64,000 nt of DNA, taken from assembly GCA_000987045.1 (NCBI GenBank), contig LAKY01000008.1, positions 44,443-108,442 on the forward strand, given 5' to 3'. Position 1 is the first letter of the stretch. Each line of letters opens with the position of its first letter. This stretch comes from Clostridiales bacterium PH28_bin88. GTDB lineage: Bacteria > Bacillota > PH28-bin88. The position numbers and the translations under genes are program-made. Shown here one piece after another: positions 1 through 11,403 of the stretch. The notes under the pieces were generated by a model, which saw only the letters and a program-made list of their open reading frames with translations, searched no databases and was not told where the DNA came from.

Positions 1-28
1 CGCCCATGGCGTCCACCAGTTTCTGATT

Positions 29-3000
29 GTTTCAATCCACACCCCCGTGCGGGGGTGAACATGACCGGCCTTGTAATGCCAGACCTGGAGAGGCAGTTTC
101 AATCCACACCCCCGTGCGGGGGTGAACCGAAGCCCACCGGACGGCAATCCTCGGCACCATCGTTTCAATCCACACCCCCGTGCGGGGGTGAACCATAGCG
201 AATACTATATACTGTAAATATCATAGAGTTTCAATCCACACCCCCGTGCGGGGGTGAACATCACTGTGCGGCCCAGGCCGCCCACTAGCATATGTTTCAA
301 TCCACACCCCCGTGCGGGGGTGAACTGCTACCGGTTACAATGTATGGGTCTTCGATGGTGTTTCAATCCACACCCCCGTGCGGGGGTGAACGCGATCAGC
401 CGGAAGGTGGAAGTATTTTCGTCTTGGTTTCAATCCACACCCCCGTGCGGGGGTGAACACAACTGTATCCGTCAGAGCGGCAAGCCTTTATGGGTTTCAA
501 TCCACACCCCCGTGCGGGGGTGAACGCCCATATAGCACCAAGCCAGTATTTTTTGCCATCGTTTCAATCCACACCCCCGTGCGGGGGTGAACCATCTCCA
601 CCAAACTTTTTTGATTGTCTATGGTGAGTTTCAATCCACACCCCCGTGCGGGGGTGAACGGTAACCTTCGGTACGTAGATCAATACCAAATACGGTTTCA
701 ATCCACACCCCCGTGCGGGGGTGAACGCATTCCTCTACGTCGTAATGGTTAAGATCAGTGTTTCAATCCACACCCCCGTGCGGGGGTGAACAAAGTACTA
801 CAACGGTCCTACCTTGGTCGGCATGGTTTCAATCCACACCCCCGTGCGGGGGTGAACCATTATGTGAAGCATCAGTTTCAATTAAATAATAGTTTCAATC
901 CACACCCCCGTGCGGGGGTGAACCTAGGTCCCGGTACTGAGCATACATGCCCCCGGTACTGAGCATACATGCCAGACTGTTTCAATCCACACCCCCGTGC
1001 GGGGGTGAACCTATATGGACGTGCGCACTCCCGGCAAGGCCTACGCTACAGGTTTCAATCCACACCCCCGTGCGGGGGTGAACAGTTTTTGCACGATGAG
1101 GATGTACAAGCCATACCGCGTTTCAATCCACACCCCCGTGCGGGGGTGAACGATAAGCTATGGCGGGTGCTTTGGCGCTTCTGGAGTTTCAATCCACACC
1201 CCCGTGCGGGGGTGAACCCGCCGAGATGATTGCCGCCGCCCGGGAGATCGTTGTTTCAATCCACACCCCCGTGCGGGGGTGAACCCTGTGCGCCAAGAGC
1301 AGCAGATAAAACCTTTAAGTTTCAATCCACACCCCCGTGCGGGGGTGAACCTAAGTCGTTAAGCTATACTGATTTGATTAGTGGTGTTTCAATCCACACC
1401 CCCGTGCGGGGGTGAACAAAATTTTCCAAAGGAGGTTGCATAATTCCATGAGTTTCAATCCACACCCCCGTGCGGGGGTGAACTTGGTACTTCAGAAAGG
1501 GAATGAACGTCATTAGAGTTTCAATCCACACCCCCGTGCGGGGGTGAACTGGAACAACCAGCCGAATACCCCTTGATCCTTAAGTTTCAATCCACACCCC
1601 CGTGCGGGGGTGAACGAGCCCGCTATAGAGGTTTTAAAGTTTTGAAGAGTTTCAATCCACACCCCCGTGCGGGGGTGAACCATTGGCCGTATCCGGGCAC
1701 CGGGGTTTTTCTCTGTTTCAATCCACACCCCCGTGCGGGGGTGAACATAACATCAATGAAGTAAGAAAATTAATAAAGAGTTTCAATCCACACCCCCGTG
1801 CGGGGGTGAACGGTTGGACTATCATTAACTACGATATACTCAATAGTTTCAATCCACACCCCCGTGCGGGGGTGAACCTGTAGTTTTAGTAATGATGATG
1901 ATGGCGTGATAGTTTCAATCCACACCCCCGTGCGGGGGTGAACGCGTACTGCAAAGCATTTTGAAATGTATCAGTGACAGTTTCAATCCACACCCCCGTG
2001 CGGGGGTGAACGTGTGCTTCGAGTTTTTTGTGCAGTTCCACGGGGAGTTTCAATCCACACCCCCGTGCGGGGGTGAACTCCCACGGCAGATCATTTACAA
2101 AATCGAAGAAATCGGTTTCAATCCACACCCCCGTGCGGGGGTGAACGCGCGGTACTGCTGCATGGTCCAACCGGCATTTTCGTTTCAATCCACACCCCCG
2201 TGCGGGGGTGAACGTGTGCGCGTGCGGGGGGAACCTAGCGGGTTGGTGTTTCAATCCACACCCCCGTGCGGGGGTGAACACGACCTAGCTAATTTTTTTG
2301 GGGTGGATGAGGCGTTTCAATCCACACCCCCGTGCGGGGGTGAACCTCCAGGGCCTCCTGAATTATTTCAGTTTTCGTCTGTTTCAATCCACACCCCCGT
2401 GCGGGGGTGAACCTCAAAAACAACTGGGGCTGGGTAGATCGCACCGGTTTCAATCCACACCCCCGTGCGGGGGTGAACCTGGCCCAAGGTGATGCCTGTG
2501 TGATATGCGGATGGTTTCAATCCACACCCCCGTGCGGGGGTGAACCCACCTTTTGAAACCGCCACAATATGATGCGTTAGTTTCAATCCACACCCCCGTG
2601 CGGGGGTGAACCGGGCTGGAGTACCGATGTGGTTTGCCATGTGCAAGTTTCAATCCACACCCCCGTGCGGGGGTGAACCTAGTTCTTCGATGTCCCTTTC
2701 ATCAATATCAAAGTTTCAATCCACACCCCCGTGCGGGGGTGAACGATGGTTCATTATCTTCTGCTGGCATTGAGATTGTGTTTCAATCCACACCCCCGTG
2801 CGGGGGTGAACGAAACCAAAATTAATCAATTGTTTTCCTACAATCTGTTTCAATCCACACCCCCGTGCGGGGGTGAACGTGAAGTGGGCCGACTGTTTTT
2901 GTTGTGTTTATCAGTTTCAATCCACACCCCCGTGCGGGGGTGAACAGGAAGGAATTGACGACGCTGAGGATGAAGTTGGGGTTTCAATCCACACCCCCGT

Positions 3001-6000
3001 GCGGGGGTGAACGGGGAAGCAGCCCGGAAAATGCGCTAGCAAACGCAGTTTCAATCCACACCCCCGTGCGGGGGTGAACACTACACTCGCTACATGGATG
3101 ACGTGGTCATTTTAGTTTCAATCCACACCCCCGTGCGGGGGTGAACGCGAAACGCTGAATTCAAAATCTCGCCATTAGAGTTTCAATCCACACCCCCGTG
3201 CGGGGGTGAACCTTACCTCCGACCGAAACTACGCATTAAATATGGCTGTTTCAATCCACACCCCCGTGCGGGGGTGAACCCTATCTATGCCGCCGATTTC
3301 GAACTGGCGAAAGTTTCAATCCACACCCCCGTGCGGGGGTGAACGAGAAAGCACGACAACGGTACGAGCAAAATTCGGGTTTCAATCCACACCCCCGTGC
3401 GGGGGTGAACCCAGCTTAACCGGGGTATTCGCGACCATATTCTGGTTTCAATCCACACCCCCGTGCGGGGGTGAACATGACGGTTTCGCGCTCTTCGCTA
3501 GTCATAGTAGTTTCAATCCACACCCCCGTGCGGGGGTGAACGTAGGAGACTGGAAATGGCCGAAAAAGCCGTCTAGTTTCAATCCACACCCCCGTGCGGG
3601 GGTGAACGGGACTGTGTTTGGCGTTAGGGACAAGTCGAGAGTTTCAATCCACACCCCCGTGCGGGGGTGAACATACTAAGTTTCGCGACACAATAAAAAA
3701 AGCGAGTTTCAATCCACACCCCCGTGCGGGGGTGAACATTATGAGAGGTTCAACCGGGACTGTTCATACGGTTTCAATCCACACCCCCGTGCGGGGGTGA
3801 ACCCCAGATCGTCACCAACCGGCTGATGGAAGTTAGAGTTTCAATCCACACCCCCGTGCGGGGGTGAACCAGATGCCTGTGACTGGGTGGATGGAGCAGA
3901 AGGTTTCAATCCACACCCCCGTGCGGGGGTGAACAGAGCCAGGACCGGTGGGAGGAACGGTTAAAAGGGTTTCAATCCACACCCCCGTGCGGGGGTGAAC
4001 CTCAAGACCACAACTATGATCACATTCTTCACCGAGTTTCAATCCACACCCCCGTGCGGGGGTGAACATTATCCGGGCAACTTTGGAGTGATTGCAAGGC
4101 AGTTTCAATCCACACCCCCGTGCGGGGGTGAACTGCGCGGCATAAGACTCTAGTAGTTCGTTCAACCTGTTTCAATCCACACCCCCGTGCGGGGGTGAAC
4201 TCTGGTCAGCCACCTGCCACCACGACGGCCACCAGTTTCAATCCACACCCCCGTGCGGGGGTGAACATTTGCTCGGCCTTCCTCTATTAGCCATCCACAC
4301 TGTTTCAATCCACACCCCCGTGCGGGGGTGAACTTCATCTTCCCCCGGGCACTCCCGCGCCCAGTCAGTTTCAATCCACACCCCCGTGCGGGGGTGAACG
4401 CGCGGGGGACAAAAATTAGTAGATGTGATGCTGGTTTCAATCCACACCCCCGTGCGGGGGTGAACTTTAGTTTAGTAGTAGAAATTTCTTTGACGTTAAT
4501 GTTTCAATCCACACCCCCGTGCGGGGGTGAACAGAATCATGTCTTCGCGCGTCAAACACTTGAAGGTTTCAATCCACACCCCCGTGCGGGGGTGAACAAG
4601 AGGCAAAGAAATAGCCGACACAAACGTGGCTGTTTCAATCCACACCCCCGTGCGGGGGTGAACAGTTTACATGTTTTGACTGGGACGGCAAAAATATCGT
4701 TTCAATCCACACCCCCGTGCGGGGGTGAACAGGCAAGGCCAGCCGAAAAGCCTGGTTCGCACCCTGTTTCAATCCACACCCCCGTGCGGGGGTGAACGAT
4801 CCCTATTGGTCCAAGCAGCTGGACTCCATGATGTTTCAATCCACACCCCCGTGCGGGGGTGAACTTGAGAGCGCGGCAGTCACCCCTGCAACCGTTGTGT
4901 TTCAATCCACACCCCCGTGCGGGGGTGAACGCATTCGACGTGCCATACCCCAACTTGCTTCAGAGTTTCAATCCACACCCCCGTGCGGGGGTGAACCGCA
5001 ATCTGCGACAGGGTATCACCTTTCTTGATGTTTCAATCCACACCCCCGTGCGGGGGTGAACCCAGGCGCCTACGCTGACCGGCAAATTTACTCTCCTGTT
5101 TCAATCCACACCCCCGTGCGGGGGTGAACTCGTGGTCCAAGTAAAGAGTGGGAAAGTTAATAGGTTTCAATCCACACCCCCGTGCGGGGGTGAACCTTAT
5201 GGATGCCGTGAAGCCGCTTATCCAGTGGTTGTTTCAATCCACACCCCCGTGCGGGGGTGAACATCTGTTCGGGATCAATTATCTGGCCACAAGTTGGTTT
5301 CAATCCACACCCCCGTGCGGGGGTGAACTGACTGATGTTGGCAAAAACCTGTCCCTTAAGCTGTTTCAATCCACACCCCCGTGCGGGGGTGAACGTACAT
5401 GAGTCGGGGCGATATCGTGGTGGATATGGTTTCAATCCACACCCCCGTGCGGGGGTGAACCACTTGTCTGATACCCTCCTGTTCCGTGATATGGGTTTCA
5501 ATCCACACCCCCGTGCGGGGGTGAACATAAGCCGCGGGCAACCACCGAGGGGGTTATCGTGTTTCAATCCACACCCCCGTGCGGGGGTGAACACAGCCTG
5601 TAGCACTCTCTTTCCCTTTGGGTCAGTTTCAATCCACACCCCCGTGCGGGGGTGAACCTCACCTTTTGCACGTCATTACGATGAATATCAAGTTTCAATC
5701 CACACCCCCGTGCGGGGGTGAACGCCAGGCTGGCGAGGCCATTGCCAGGGGTATCTTGTTTCAATCCACACCCCCGTGCGGGGGTGAACAGAAGTGACTA
5801 AAGAGGCCGTGGAAGAAAATGTGGTTTCAATCCACACCCCCGTGCGGGGGTGAACACCTGTTTTCAACGTATGTACCATGGGCTACGAGGTTTCAATCCA
5901 CACCCCCGTGCGGGGGTGAACGAGTTATTTTGAATGCCCCGGAAGGAATTGAAGTCGTTTCAATCCACACCCCCGTGCGGGGGTGAACTTGCTCGCGAAC

Positions 6001-6453
6001 AGTTGAAGGCCCGCATCGAAGAGTTTCAATCCACACCCCCGTGCGGGGGTGAACGGATCTGCTCCTCCAGCCCGGCCAACTCCGTCGTCGTTTCAATCCA
6101 CACCCCCGTGCGGGGGTGAACTTAGCTGGCTCGGCCACTGGGAAATAATCATTCGCGTTTCAATCCACACCCCCGTGCGGGGGTGAACGTCAACGTAGTA
6201 GTAATACCCTGTCGCGTTTTTGTTTCAATCCACACCCCCGTGCGGGGGTGAACGCCGGACACCGGTGACTTCCTGGACTTCCAAGGGGTTTCAATCCACA
6301 CCCCCGTGCGGGGGTGAACGCAGGCTAAGGTGGTGGCCACCGCAGTCCAAGAGGGTTTCAATCCACACCCCCGTGCGGGGGTGAACTTTGCTAGTATAGA
6401 GGGAGTATTGCCTGCGTTCTGGTTTCAATCCACACCCCCGTGCGGGGGTGAAC
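29..6453 (-). CRISPR. Type I-C CRISPR array, 97 repeats in the window
   Basis: I count 97 copies of a 32-bp repeat, the first at 29-60 and the last at 6422-6453, and saw no variant among them. On the plus strand each begins GTTTCAATCC and ends GGGGGTGAAC around a CACCCCC/GGGGGTG palindrome. Read on the minus strand the repeat ends GGATTGAAAC, the usual 3' end of type I-C repeats, so the array is transcribed leftward from a leader beside cas2. The 96 complete spacers are 33-36 nt except two neighbours of 55 nt (924-978) and 41 nt (1011-1051). The repeat at the left edge is undegenerate and preceded by 28 nt that could be part of a further spacer, so the array probably continues outside the window. 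Open frames reading through it are artefacts of the regular spacing. Confidence 0.99.
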
Positions 6454-6629
6454 ATCAGCCTGCGTTTTGTCCTGGTTTAGTGGCTTTCGTTACCAAGTTT
6501 CGCGTACCTCAAAAATAGCCCTCGGTTTTCCTGAACGGTGAAGTAAAAAGTAAACCCTAAAGCAGAAGGCGCGTGGTTCGCGGACCTTTTGACTTATTCT
6601 GTTTGGTGACGGTACGCGCCGACCCAGCT
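6454..6629 (-). promoter_or_regulatory. CRISPR leader between cas2 and the array
   Basis: The 176 bp between the leader-end repeat and the cas2 stop have no gene. With the array read leftward, this is the expected leader position, where transcription starts and new spacers enter. The sequence holds A/T-rich runs near 6541-6560 and two similar minus-strand motifs, GTCCGCGAACC near 6575-6585 and GTACGCGAAAC near 6497-6507, which could be protein-binding repeats. The promoter itself is not clear enough to place. Confidence 0.7.
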
Positions 6630-6920
6630 TCACAGGATAAGGGGCTCTTCCTGGGTATAATGGAGTTCCAGCCCGTAGTGTTCTACCCTCCTTTTCCAGT
6701 TCTTACCCAGATAATATACTCGGAGGGAATCTTTATCTGGATCGATAATATCCAGTAACCTGCCTTTAAGTATGACTAGTTGTGCCGGATCAATAAGGCA
6801 TTCAAAAACCGAATTCTGTACCCGCTGTCCATAGTTTTCGCAGGCTTTGGCAACTCTTCTCAACCTTTTTTGCCCACCGACATTCACTGTGTTGACGTCA
6901 TAAGTAATAAGTACCATCAT
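6630..6920 (-). CDS. cas2: CRISPR-associated endonuclease Cas2
   Basis: This 96-residue protein has the normal Cas2 length. It opens with MMVLITYDV, the first ferredoxin-fold strand carrying the conserved Asp (ITYDV), and contains the typical QNSVFEC segment. In the Cas1-Cas2 complex, a Cas2 dimer bridges two Cas1 dimers and acts as the ruler for spacer integration. It is the last cas gene, 15 bp after cas1, and directly precedes the leader. Either of the first two Met codons could be the start. Confidence 0.97.
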   Translation of the reverse strand: MMVLITYDVNTVNVGGQKRLRRVAKACENYGQRVQNSVFECLIDPAQLVILKGRLLDIIDPDKDSLRVYYLGKNWKRRVEHYGLELHYTQEEPLIL

Positions 6921-6935
6921 AATAAATTTGTACCC

Positions 6936-7961
6936 CTACTTCCAGTAAAATGGTGGATAGAAATCCAAGTCGCCACGGAGGTGGCGGGCCAGCAACTGGG
7001 CTTGCAGGTGAGGGATCAGGCCGATCGGAACTTTTTCATCAAGGTAAGGATGGATAATCTCTTCCTTTTTACGCTTCTGCCAGGCTGTAATGACAGTTTT
7101 TCGAGTATCTTCGTTAATATTTATGCCGGTGGGCGTAATGTCGAAGTCATCCCCCTGTACTTGTTTAAGGTTAATCATGGCTACGACCATCCGGTCGCAT
7201 AAAGGGGCCCGGAGTTCTTCCATGAGATCAAGAGCCAGGCTGGGTCTGCCGGGTCGCAAGGCGTGGAGGTACCCCACGGCCGGGTCAAGACCAACTCCCT
7301 CCAGGGCTGAGCGTACATCGTTGGCCAGAAGCATATAAAGGAACGAGAGCAGCGCATTGGTTCGATCAACGGGCGGTCTTTTGGTGCGTTTTTTTAAGTT
7401 GAACTCTTCCCTGTTGACTTTAATCATGCGGTCGAAGGCAGCGAAGTAGCGGTTTGCGATAATACCCTCTGCTCCACGGAGTTGATCTAGATTTTCGGCC
7501 GTTTTCACCTGAGAAGCCAGACAGGCAATATCTGCTGCTGCTTGTTGCAGTCTTTCGGTATCCTCCGGATCCTTGCTTTCCCTGGCGCTTCTCAAGAGTA
7601 CGTTCCGGCCGTTGGCAATTTTGGCGGCGACAAAATTCTTGGCCAGGGGCAGGCCCAGTGCACTTTTTGTGGCGAAATACTGGGCAGTCCTTAAGAGCAC
7701 ATTACCGCGGACGGGACCCTCAATGCGACCGTAAAATCTGCCCTGTTCACTGAAGAAGGCCAATCCGATGCCTCTCTCGCCACAAAAGGCGATCAGGGGA
7801 GTAGACACAGTTGTTTTGCTAAAACAAAGCACGGATTCCAGGTTATGGATCGGCACCCGCACTTTTTCGTTTCCTCCCACATGAATGCAAATGGTCTCGC
7901 CCTGCTTGGACAGATAGGAGTCTTCAGTCAGCACATACAAGATGTTTAAAAGACGTTTCAC
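6936..7961 (-). CDS. cas1: CRISPR-associated integrase Cas1 (type I-C)
   Basis: The 341-residue protein is the spacer integrase. The metal-binding residues are visible: Glu in GAEGIIANRYF, His in GYLHALRPGRPS, and the acidic LALDLMEELRAP segment. The N-terminal beta domain precedes the helical catalytic domain as in the type I-C subfamily. Its ATG overlaps the cas4 stop (4-bp overlap), so cas4, cas1 and cas2 form a translationally coupled adaptation module. Confidence 0.97.
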   Translation of the reverse strand: MKRLLNILYVLTEDSYLSKQGETICIHVGGNEKVRVPIHNLESVLCFSKTTVSTPLIAFCGERGIGLAFFSEQGRFYGRIEGPVRGNVLLRTAQYFATKSALGLPLAKNFVAAKIANGRNVLLRSARESKDPEDTERLQQAAADIACLASQVKTAENLDQLRGAEGIIANRYFAAFDRMIKVNREEFNLKKRTKRPPVDRTNALLSFLYMLLANDVRSALEGVGLDPAVGYLHALRPGRPSLALDLMEELRAPLCDRMVVAMINLKQVQGDDFDITPTGININEDTRKTVITAWQKRKKEEIIHPYLDEKVPIGLIPHLQAQLLARHLRGDLDFYPPFYWK

Positions 7962-8626
7962 GACTCATCACCCTTTTCGACTGCAGCCCACAGTTCTTTG
8001 ATATAGCGTTCAGCCGAGGTCTTAGCCCTGGGCAAGCAATCTTCTTGAAGTGAACACTCACGGCACTTCCGGCTTTTTGCTACTGGTGGAGTGACGCCAG
8101 TTCGCAACATTTCATGCAGACTTTCCGCTCCTCTTCTTACCAATTCCCTGAGTTCGGGAGTAAAGGCAACCTCTTTCCGCCGGTGATCTTTTGCATAGTA
8201 GATGAAACCCCTTTTAACCACACATCCAAGCATCTCCTCCAAACAGACGGCCTGAGCACATAGCTGCACTTCGTACTCCAGTTCGTCCCGTACCCGGCCG
8301 TGTTTATATTCCACGGGCACTGTCTCCCAAAGACCCTCCATGCCTTTTACAGGAAAACCTCCGGCGGCCGCATAAAGTTCGATGCTGTCAGCGACACCGA
8401 ACAGGCCCAGGCGTAAGGAGTGAAGGGGAAGGCCCCTCAACCGCACCAGATCCGGGCGCGTTTCCCTGTTGCCCTGATGGACGTGTTGGTGGATGATGGA
8501 GCCTTCCGCTGTATGAACGTTATCGGACCACTGCTGCTCGATGAGCAACAATCCCGCCCGCCTGGGGCAATAATAGTACTGGGACAGGGAGGAAATCGGT
8601 ATCAGGTTATCTTCGGTATAGGTCAT
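7958..8626 (-). CDS. cas4: CRISPR-associated exonuclease Cas4
   Basis: This RecB-family nuclease trims prespacers and helps select PAM-adjacent DNA for Cas1-Cas2. An N-terminal YYCPRR motif and a C-terminal C-x2-C-x5-C group ([11 protein letters not shown]) would hold the Fe-S cluster. PVEYKHGR carries the nuclease Glu-x-Lys. I place the start at 8626, where ATG overlaps the cas7 TGA as ATGA and a GAGGT lies just upstream; an in-frame ATG at 8641 would add five residues and lie inside cas7. Confidence 0.95.
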   Translation of the reverse strand: MTYTEDNLIPISSLSQYYYCPRRAGLLLIEQQWSDNVHTAEGSIIHQHVHQGNRETRPDLVRLRGLPLHSLRLGLFGVADSIELYAAAGGFPVKGMEGLWETVPVEYKHGRVRDELEYEVQLCAQAVCLEEMLGCVVKRGFIYYAKDHRRKEVAFTPELRELVRRGAESLHEMLRTGVTPPVAKSRKCRECSLQEDCLPRAKTSAERYIKELWAAVEKGDES

Positions 8627-9630
8627 TGAACCTCGACCCAATCAAGGCCTTCCGCAGAGTTAGCCGGGATCACCTGAACACCGCCGGAGTAAGGCTTAGC
8701 GAAAAAGATTTCCACGCCGGCGGGAAGCTTGCTCACGTTTACCCGCAAAAAGTAATCCCGGTAATCCCGGGGCGCTTCTACCCCGTCTTTCTTTTGTACC
8801 CGGACCAGGTCAAAGAGCTGGTGAGCAGGTACGCAGCCCAGTTGGGCCTGGCTTTCTCTTTGTGTCTCATCCGAATCCGTACCGACGTGCTTGAATATGA
8901 TCAGGGGCGGAACGGTGGACATCTGCCCTTTGCTGGATGAACGATCGTGTTCGTACATATTTAACAGGGCTTCCCATAAAAGTTTCAGGTCATCATCACA
9001 GAATTCGGTTTCCCGGGCCAGGTTGGCGCTGATGAAACCACGTCCCTCGTACAGTCCATACGGGATCAGTTGCTTGCGGCCCATGGTGCGGAGCGAATCT
9101 TCAGGCTGATTATTTTCCCATTCTTCGTAGTCCGCAAAGGTGGCAATCTCTTTTTTCAGGTTTTCAGCTACAGCCATGCGCGTAATGGAAATGTCCAGGG
9201 GCAGCACCGGATCGAGAGAGCGCAGGAACGTCAACTGTACCGGTCCCCTGACCTGTCCGGCGTTGGGCCCGGTAGAGAGCACGCCGCCGAAGGTACGAAC
9301 GTCGTAAAAGTTCCGGCACAACCACCGGCGGGCGGCATCCACCTTGCTCTTGGTCTTTTCCATTTTGCTATTACCGGTCTCCTCGTGGGCTTTGGCAATG
9401 TACTTGTTGATGTTGGTGGACTGTTGGATGACAATACCGTAATTTTCTTCTTCCGGTTTAGCATACTGAATATAGTTGCGGATGCGGCGCTTGACAGCCA
9501 CATCGCTGATCAACCCCCGCATATCCTGGGGATCGATACGGGGCGAGTTGCCCATGTCGGGATCGCCGTTGGGGTTGCCGTTTTTGCACTCGACAAAATA
9601 CATGAACTCGTAACGGTTGGTGATGGACAT
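8623..9630 (-). CDS. cas7c: Type I-C Cascade backbone protein Cas7 (Csd2)
   Basis: The 335-residue protein opens with [18 protein letters not shown] followed by [13 protein letters not shown], the hallmark N-terminus of Csd2/Csh2-type Cas7. Several copies polymerise along the crRNA to form the Cascade backbone. It lies between cas8c and cas4, and a GGAGG ribosome site sits just upstream near 9641. It is slightly longer than many Csd2 proteins; the C-terminal stretch after about residue 290 shows nothing distinctive. Confidence 0.96.
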   Translation of the reverse strand: MSITNRYEFMYFVECKNGNPNGDPDMGNSPRIDPQDMRGLISDVAVKRRIRNYIQYAKPEEENYGIVIQQSTNINKYIAKAHEETGNSKMEKTKSKVDAARRWLCRNFYDVRTFGGVLSTGPNAGQVRGPVQLTFLRSLDPVLPLDISITRMAVAENLKKEIATFADYEEWENNQPEDSLRTMGRKQLIPYGLYEGRGFISANLARETEFCDDDLKLLWEALLNMYEHDRSSSKGQMSTVPPLIIFKHVGTDSDETQRESQAQLGCVPAHQLFDLVRVQKKDGVEAPRDYRDYFLRVNVSKLPAGVEIFFAKPYSGGVQVIPANSAEGLDWVEVQ

Positions 9631-9648
9631 AACACACTTCCTCCTTTA

Positions 9649-11391
9649 TTATTTGTCCTTGTGGCCGGCGTATCCGGCAAACATGGCGGCTTTTTGCTGG
9701 TAATACCCGAGGGCGAATAGCGTTTGACCTTCCAGGGTGAGAGTACCGGGCAGGTCATCACCCACTTGGGCCGCGATTTCCGCCAGCAGCTTTTCATACC
9801 AGACGGCCAGCCCCTTTTCCAGTTTGTCCAGGTGGTGCTGGGCACCCCGGACCAGCCGGCCCAGCACCAAGGCCGGGGTGGTGCTGGCGGCGGCGTAGTA
9901 CCGTTGTACCACTCCGGCGCCCACATCGCCTAATGCACTCTGCTGAATGGCCGCCAGTACCGCCATGAGACGACCGGCATGATAAGCCGGCGCCGGGTGA
10001 TTGGGGTTAAGATGGGTTTTCATTGCCTTACCTCCTTCACTGGATTTGTTCCTGATCAACCATGCCTTGAGCAAGGCACAGGCCACCCGGTCAAGGTTAT
10101 CTAAAGTTTTGCCATCATCGGTGCTGTAAAGTGTAGACCGGATGTAAGCCAGGGCTTTGCTGGCCACCACATCGGGAAAGGGCAGGTTACCGAGAATGCT
10201 GCGCCAAACTCTGGGCATGAGGGGCGGCAGTTCCCGGTCAATCCGCTCCATGGTCTTCCGAATACCTTCATTTTTCCGGTAGGATACCATCCGGATGAGG
10301 GCTGCCGTTAGTTTGAAGTCCTGGGCCCTGCCCTTGCCATCGGGTGAAGTGATCTCCAGATCGGCAAACCACTTTCTCAGGTTGTCGGCCAGCCCGTGGA
10401 AGTCCCCCTCCAGCCAGTCCCGGACCATGATGCGACCGCCGGTAGCCGAAACTTGCAGGATAAAGTAGCGGTTATGTAAAAGGTCCGGGCGCTTGCCTTC
10501 TTCCACTGCCTTGAGAAGTCGTTCTACCTTCTCCCGGGCGCCGGCTTCTTCTGCCTCGGGGTTTTCCAGGACGGCAAAATCCAGCAGGTTGTCTTCCTCG
10601 GGAACCGGTTCCTTGAACCAGGCGAGAAACATGGTCCCGGCCAGCGGCGGCGGCGCCTTGGCAATCAAGGCTTCAAGGGCGCTACGGTACATGGCCGCTG
10701 ATTCTTCCGAACAGGCGGCGTTGAGGGATTGTTCCAGCCCATAGGAAGTAAAGGATTCTTTGTCAAATCCTACTAGCACGGTCCCGGTGGACTGGCCACC
10801 AACACGTGTCATACCGGAAATCTTAAAGTGTGTCAGCCGCGGTTTGGCTTGTTCCCCGCTCAACAGGCAGACCATGCTGTTCCCTGTCTCATCCCCCGGC
10901 TTGAGCGACCGGCGGAACTGCTGCCACCAGCCGTGCCACGTGTTTAGTTCAACGGGATAAACATTGCCCACGCGAAAAGTCACCGCATCAGTCTTTCTGG
11001 CCTTGGCCGCTTTCAGGACCTCATTGATTTGCTGCTTGATCTCGCTATTGTTCAAGAGATCGACAATTTTTCCCATGATTGGTTCCTGCGCCGCCGCCTG
11101 CCGCAGCAGTTCGATGAAGTAACTGTGTTTGAGTAGTTCTTTTCCACTGGCGTCAAAAGCGGTGACCACGCCTAGCGCATCCAGGAGAAAGTGGCTGCGC
11201 TTCACACCTCCGGCGATAAGCTCATTTTGCTGTAAATCCGGAGCCAGGACGAATTCCCGTCTTTCCTCCACAAGATCCACGAAGCGCCCGTCTTCAGTCA
11301 AGACGATAATCCAGCGGGCCGTCTTGGGCTTGAAGCCGGGAAGACAATGCACATTATATTTAACCGCGTAGTTTGCCAGTTCATGGAGCAT
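9649..11391 (-). CDS. cas8c: Type I-C Cascade large subunit Cas8c (Csd1)
   Basis: The 580-residue protein begins MLHELANYAV, the usual Csd1 start, and lies between cas5c and cas7c as in type I-C operons. Cas8c recognises the PAM and, with its C-terminal helical part and an internally encoded Cas11c-like small subunit in studied systems, holds the non-target strand. A GGAGGT site precedes the start. An internal Cas11c start was not resolved: an ATG (MKTHLNPNHPAPAYHAG) at about 10022, preceded by GGAGG, is a good candidate. Confidence 0.95.
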   Translation of the reverse strand: MLHELANYAVKYNVHCLPGFKPKTARWIIVLTEDGRFVDLVEERREFVLAPDLQQNELIAGGVKRSHFLLDALGVVTAFDASGKELLKHSYFIELLRQAAAQEPIMGKIVDLLNNSEIKQQINEVLKAAKARKTDAVTFRVGNVYPVELNTWHGWWQQFRRSLKPGDETGNSMVCLLSGEQAKPRLTHFKISGMTRVGGQSTGTVLVGFDKESFTSYGLEQSLNAACSEESAAMYRSALEALIAKAPPPLAGTMFLAWFKEPVPEEDNLLDFAVLENPEAEEAGAREKVERLLKAVEEGKRPDLLHNRYFILQVSATGGRIMVRDWLEGDFHGLADNLRKWFADLEITSPDGKGRAQDFKLTAALIRMVSYRKNEGIRKTMERIDRELPPLMPRVWRSILGNLPFPDVVASKALAYIRSTLYSTDDGKTLDNLDRVACALLKAWLIRNKSSEGGKAMKTHLNPNHPAPAYHAGRLMAVLAAIQQSALGDVGAGVVQRYYAAASTTPALVLGRLVRGAQHHLDKLEKGLAVWYEKLLAEIAAQVGDDLPGTLTLEGQTLFALGYYQQKAAMFAGYAGHKDK

Positions 11392-11403
11392 GCGATCACC
11401 TCC

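Noticed and set aside
254-6518. Many open frames on both strands through the array with FNPHPRAGVN- or HPRTGVWIET-type repeats
   Set aside because: They are translations of the CRISPR repeat itself; frames stay open only because repeat-spacer units vary around multiples of three.
9510-9926. 138-codon minus frame across the cas8c-cas7c junction
   Set aside because: Out of frame with both cas genes and spanning their ends; its composition (many Pro, Trp, Ser) is that of a shadow frame.
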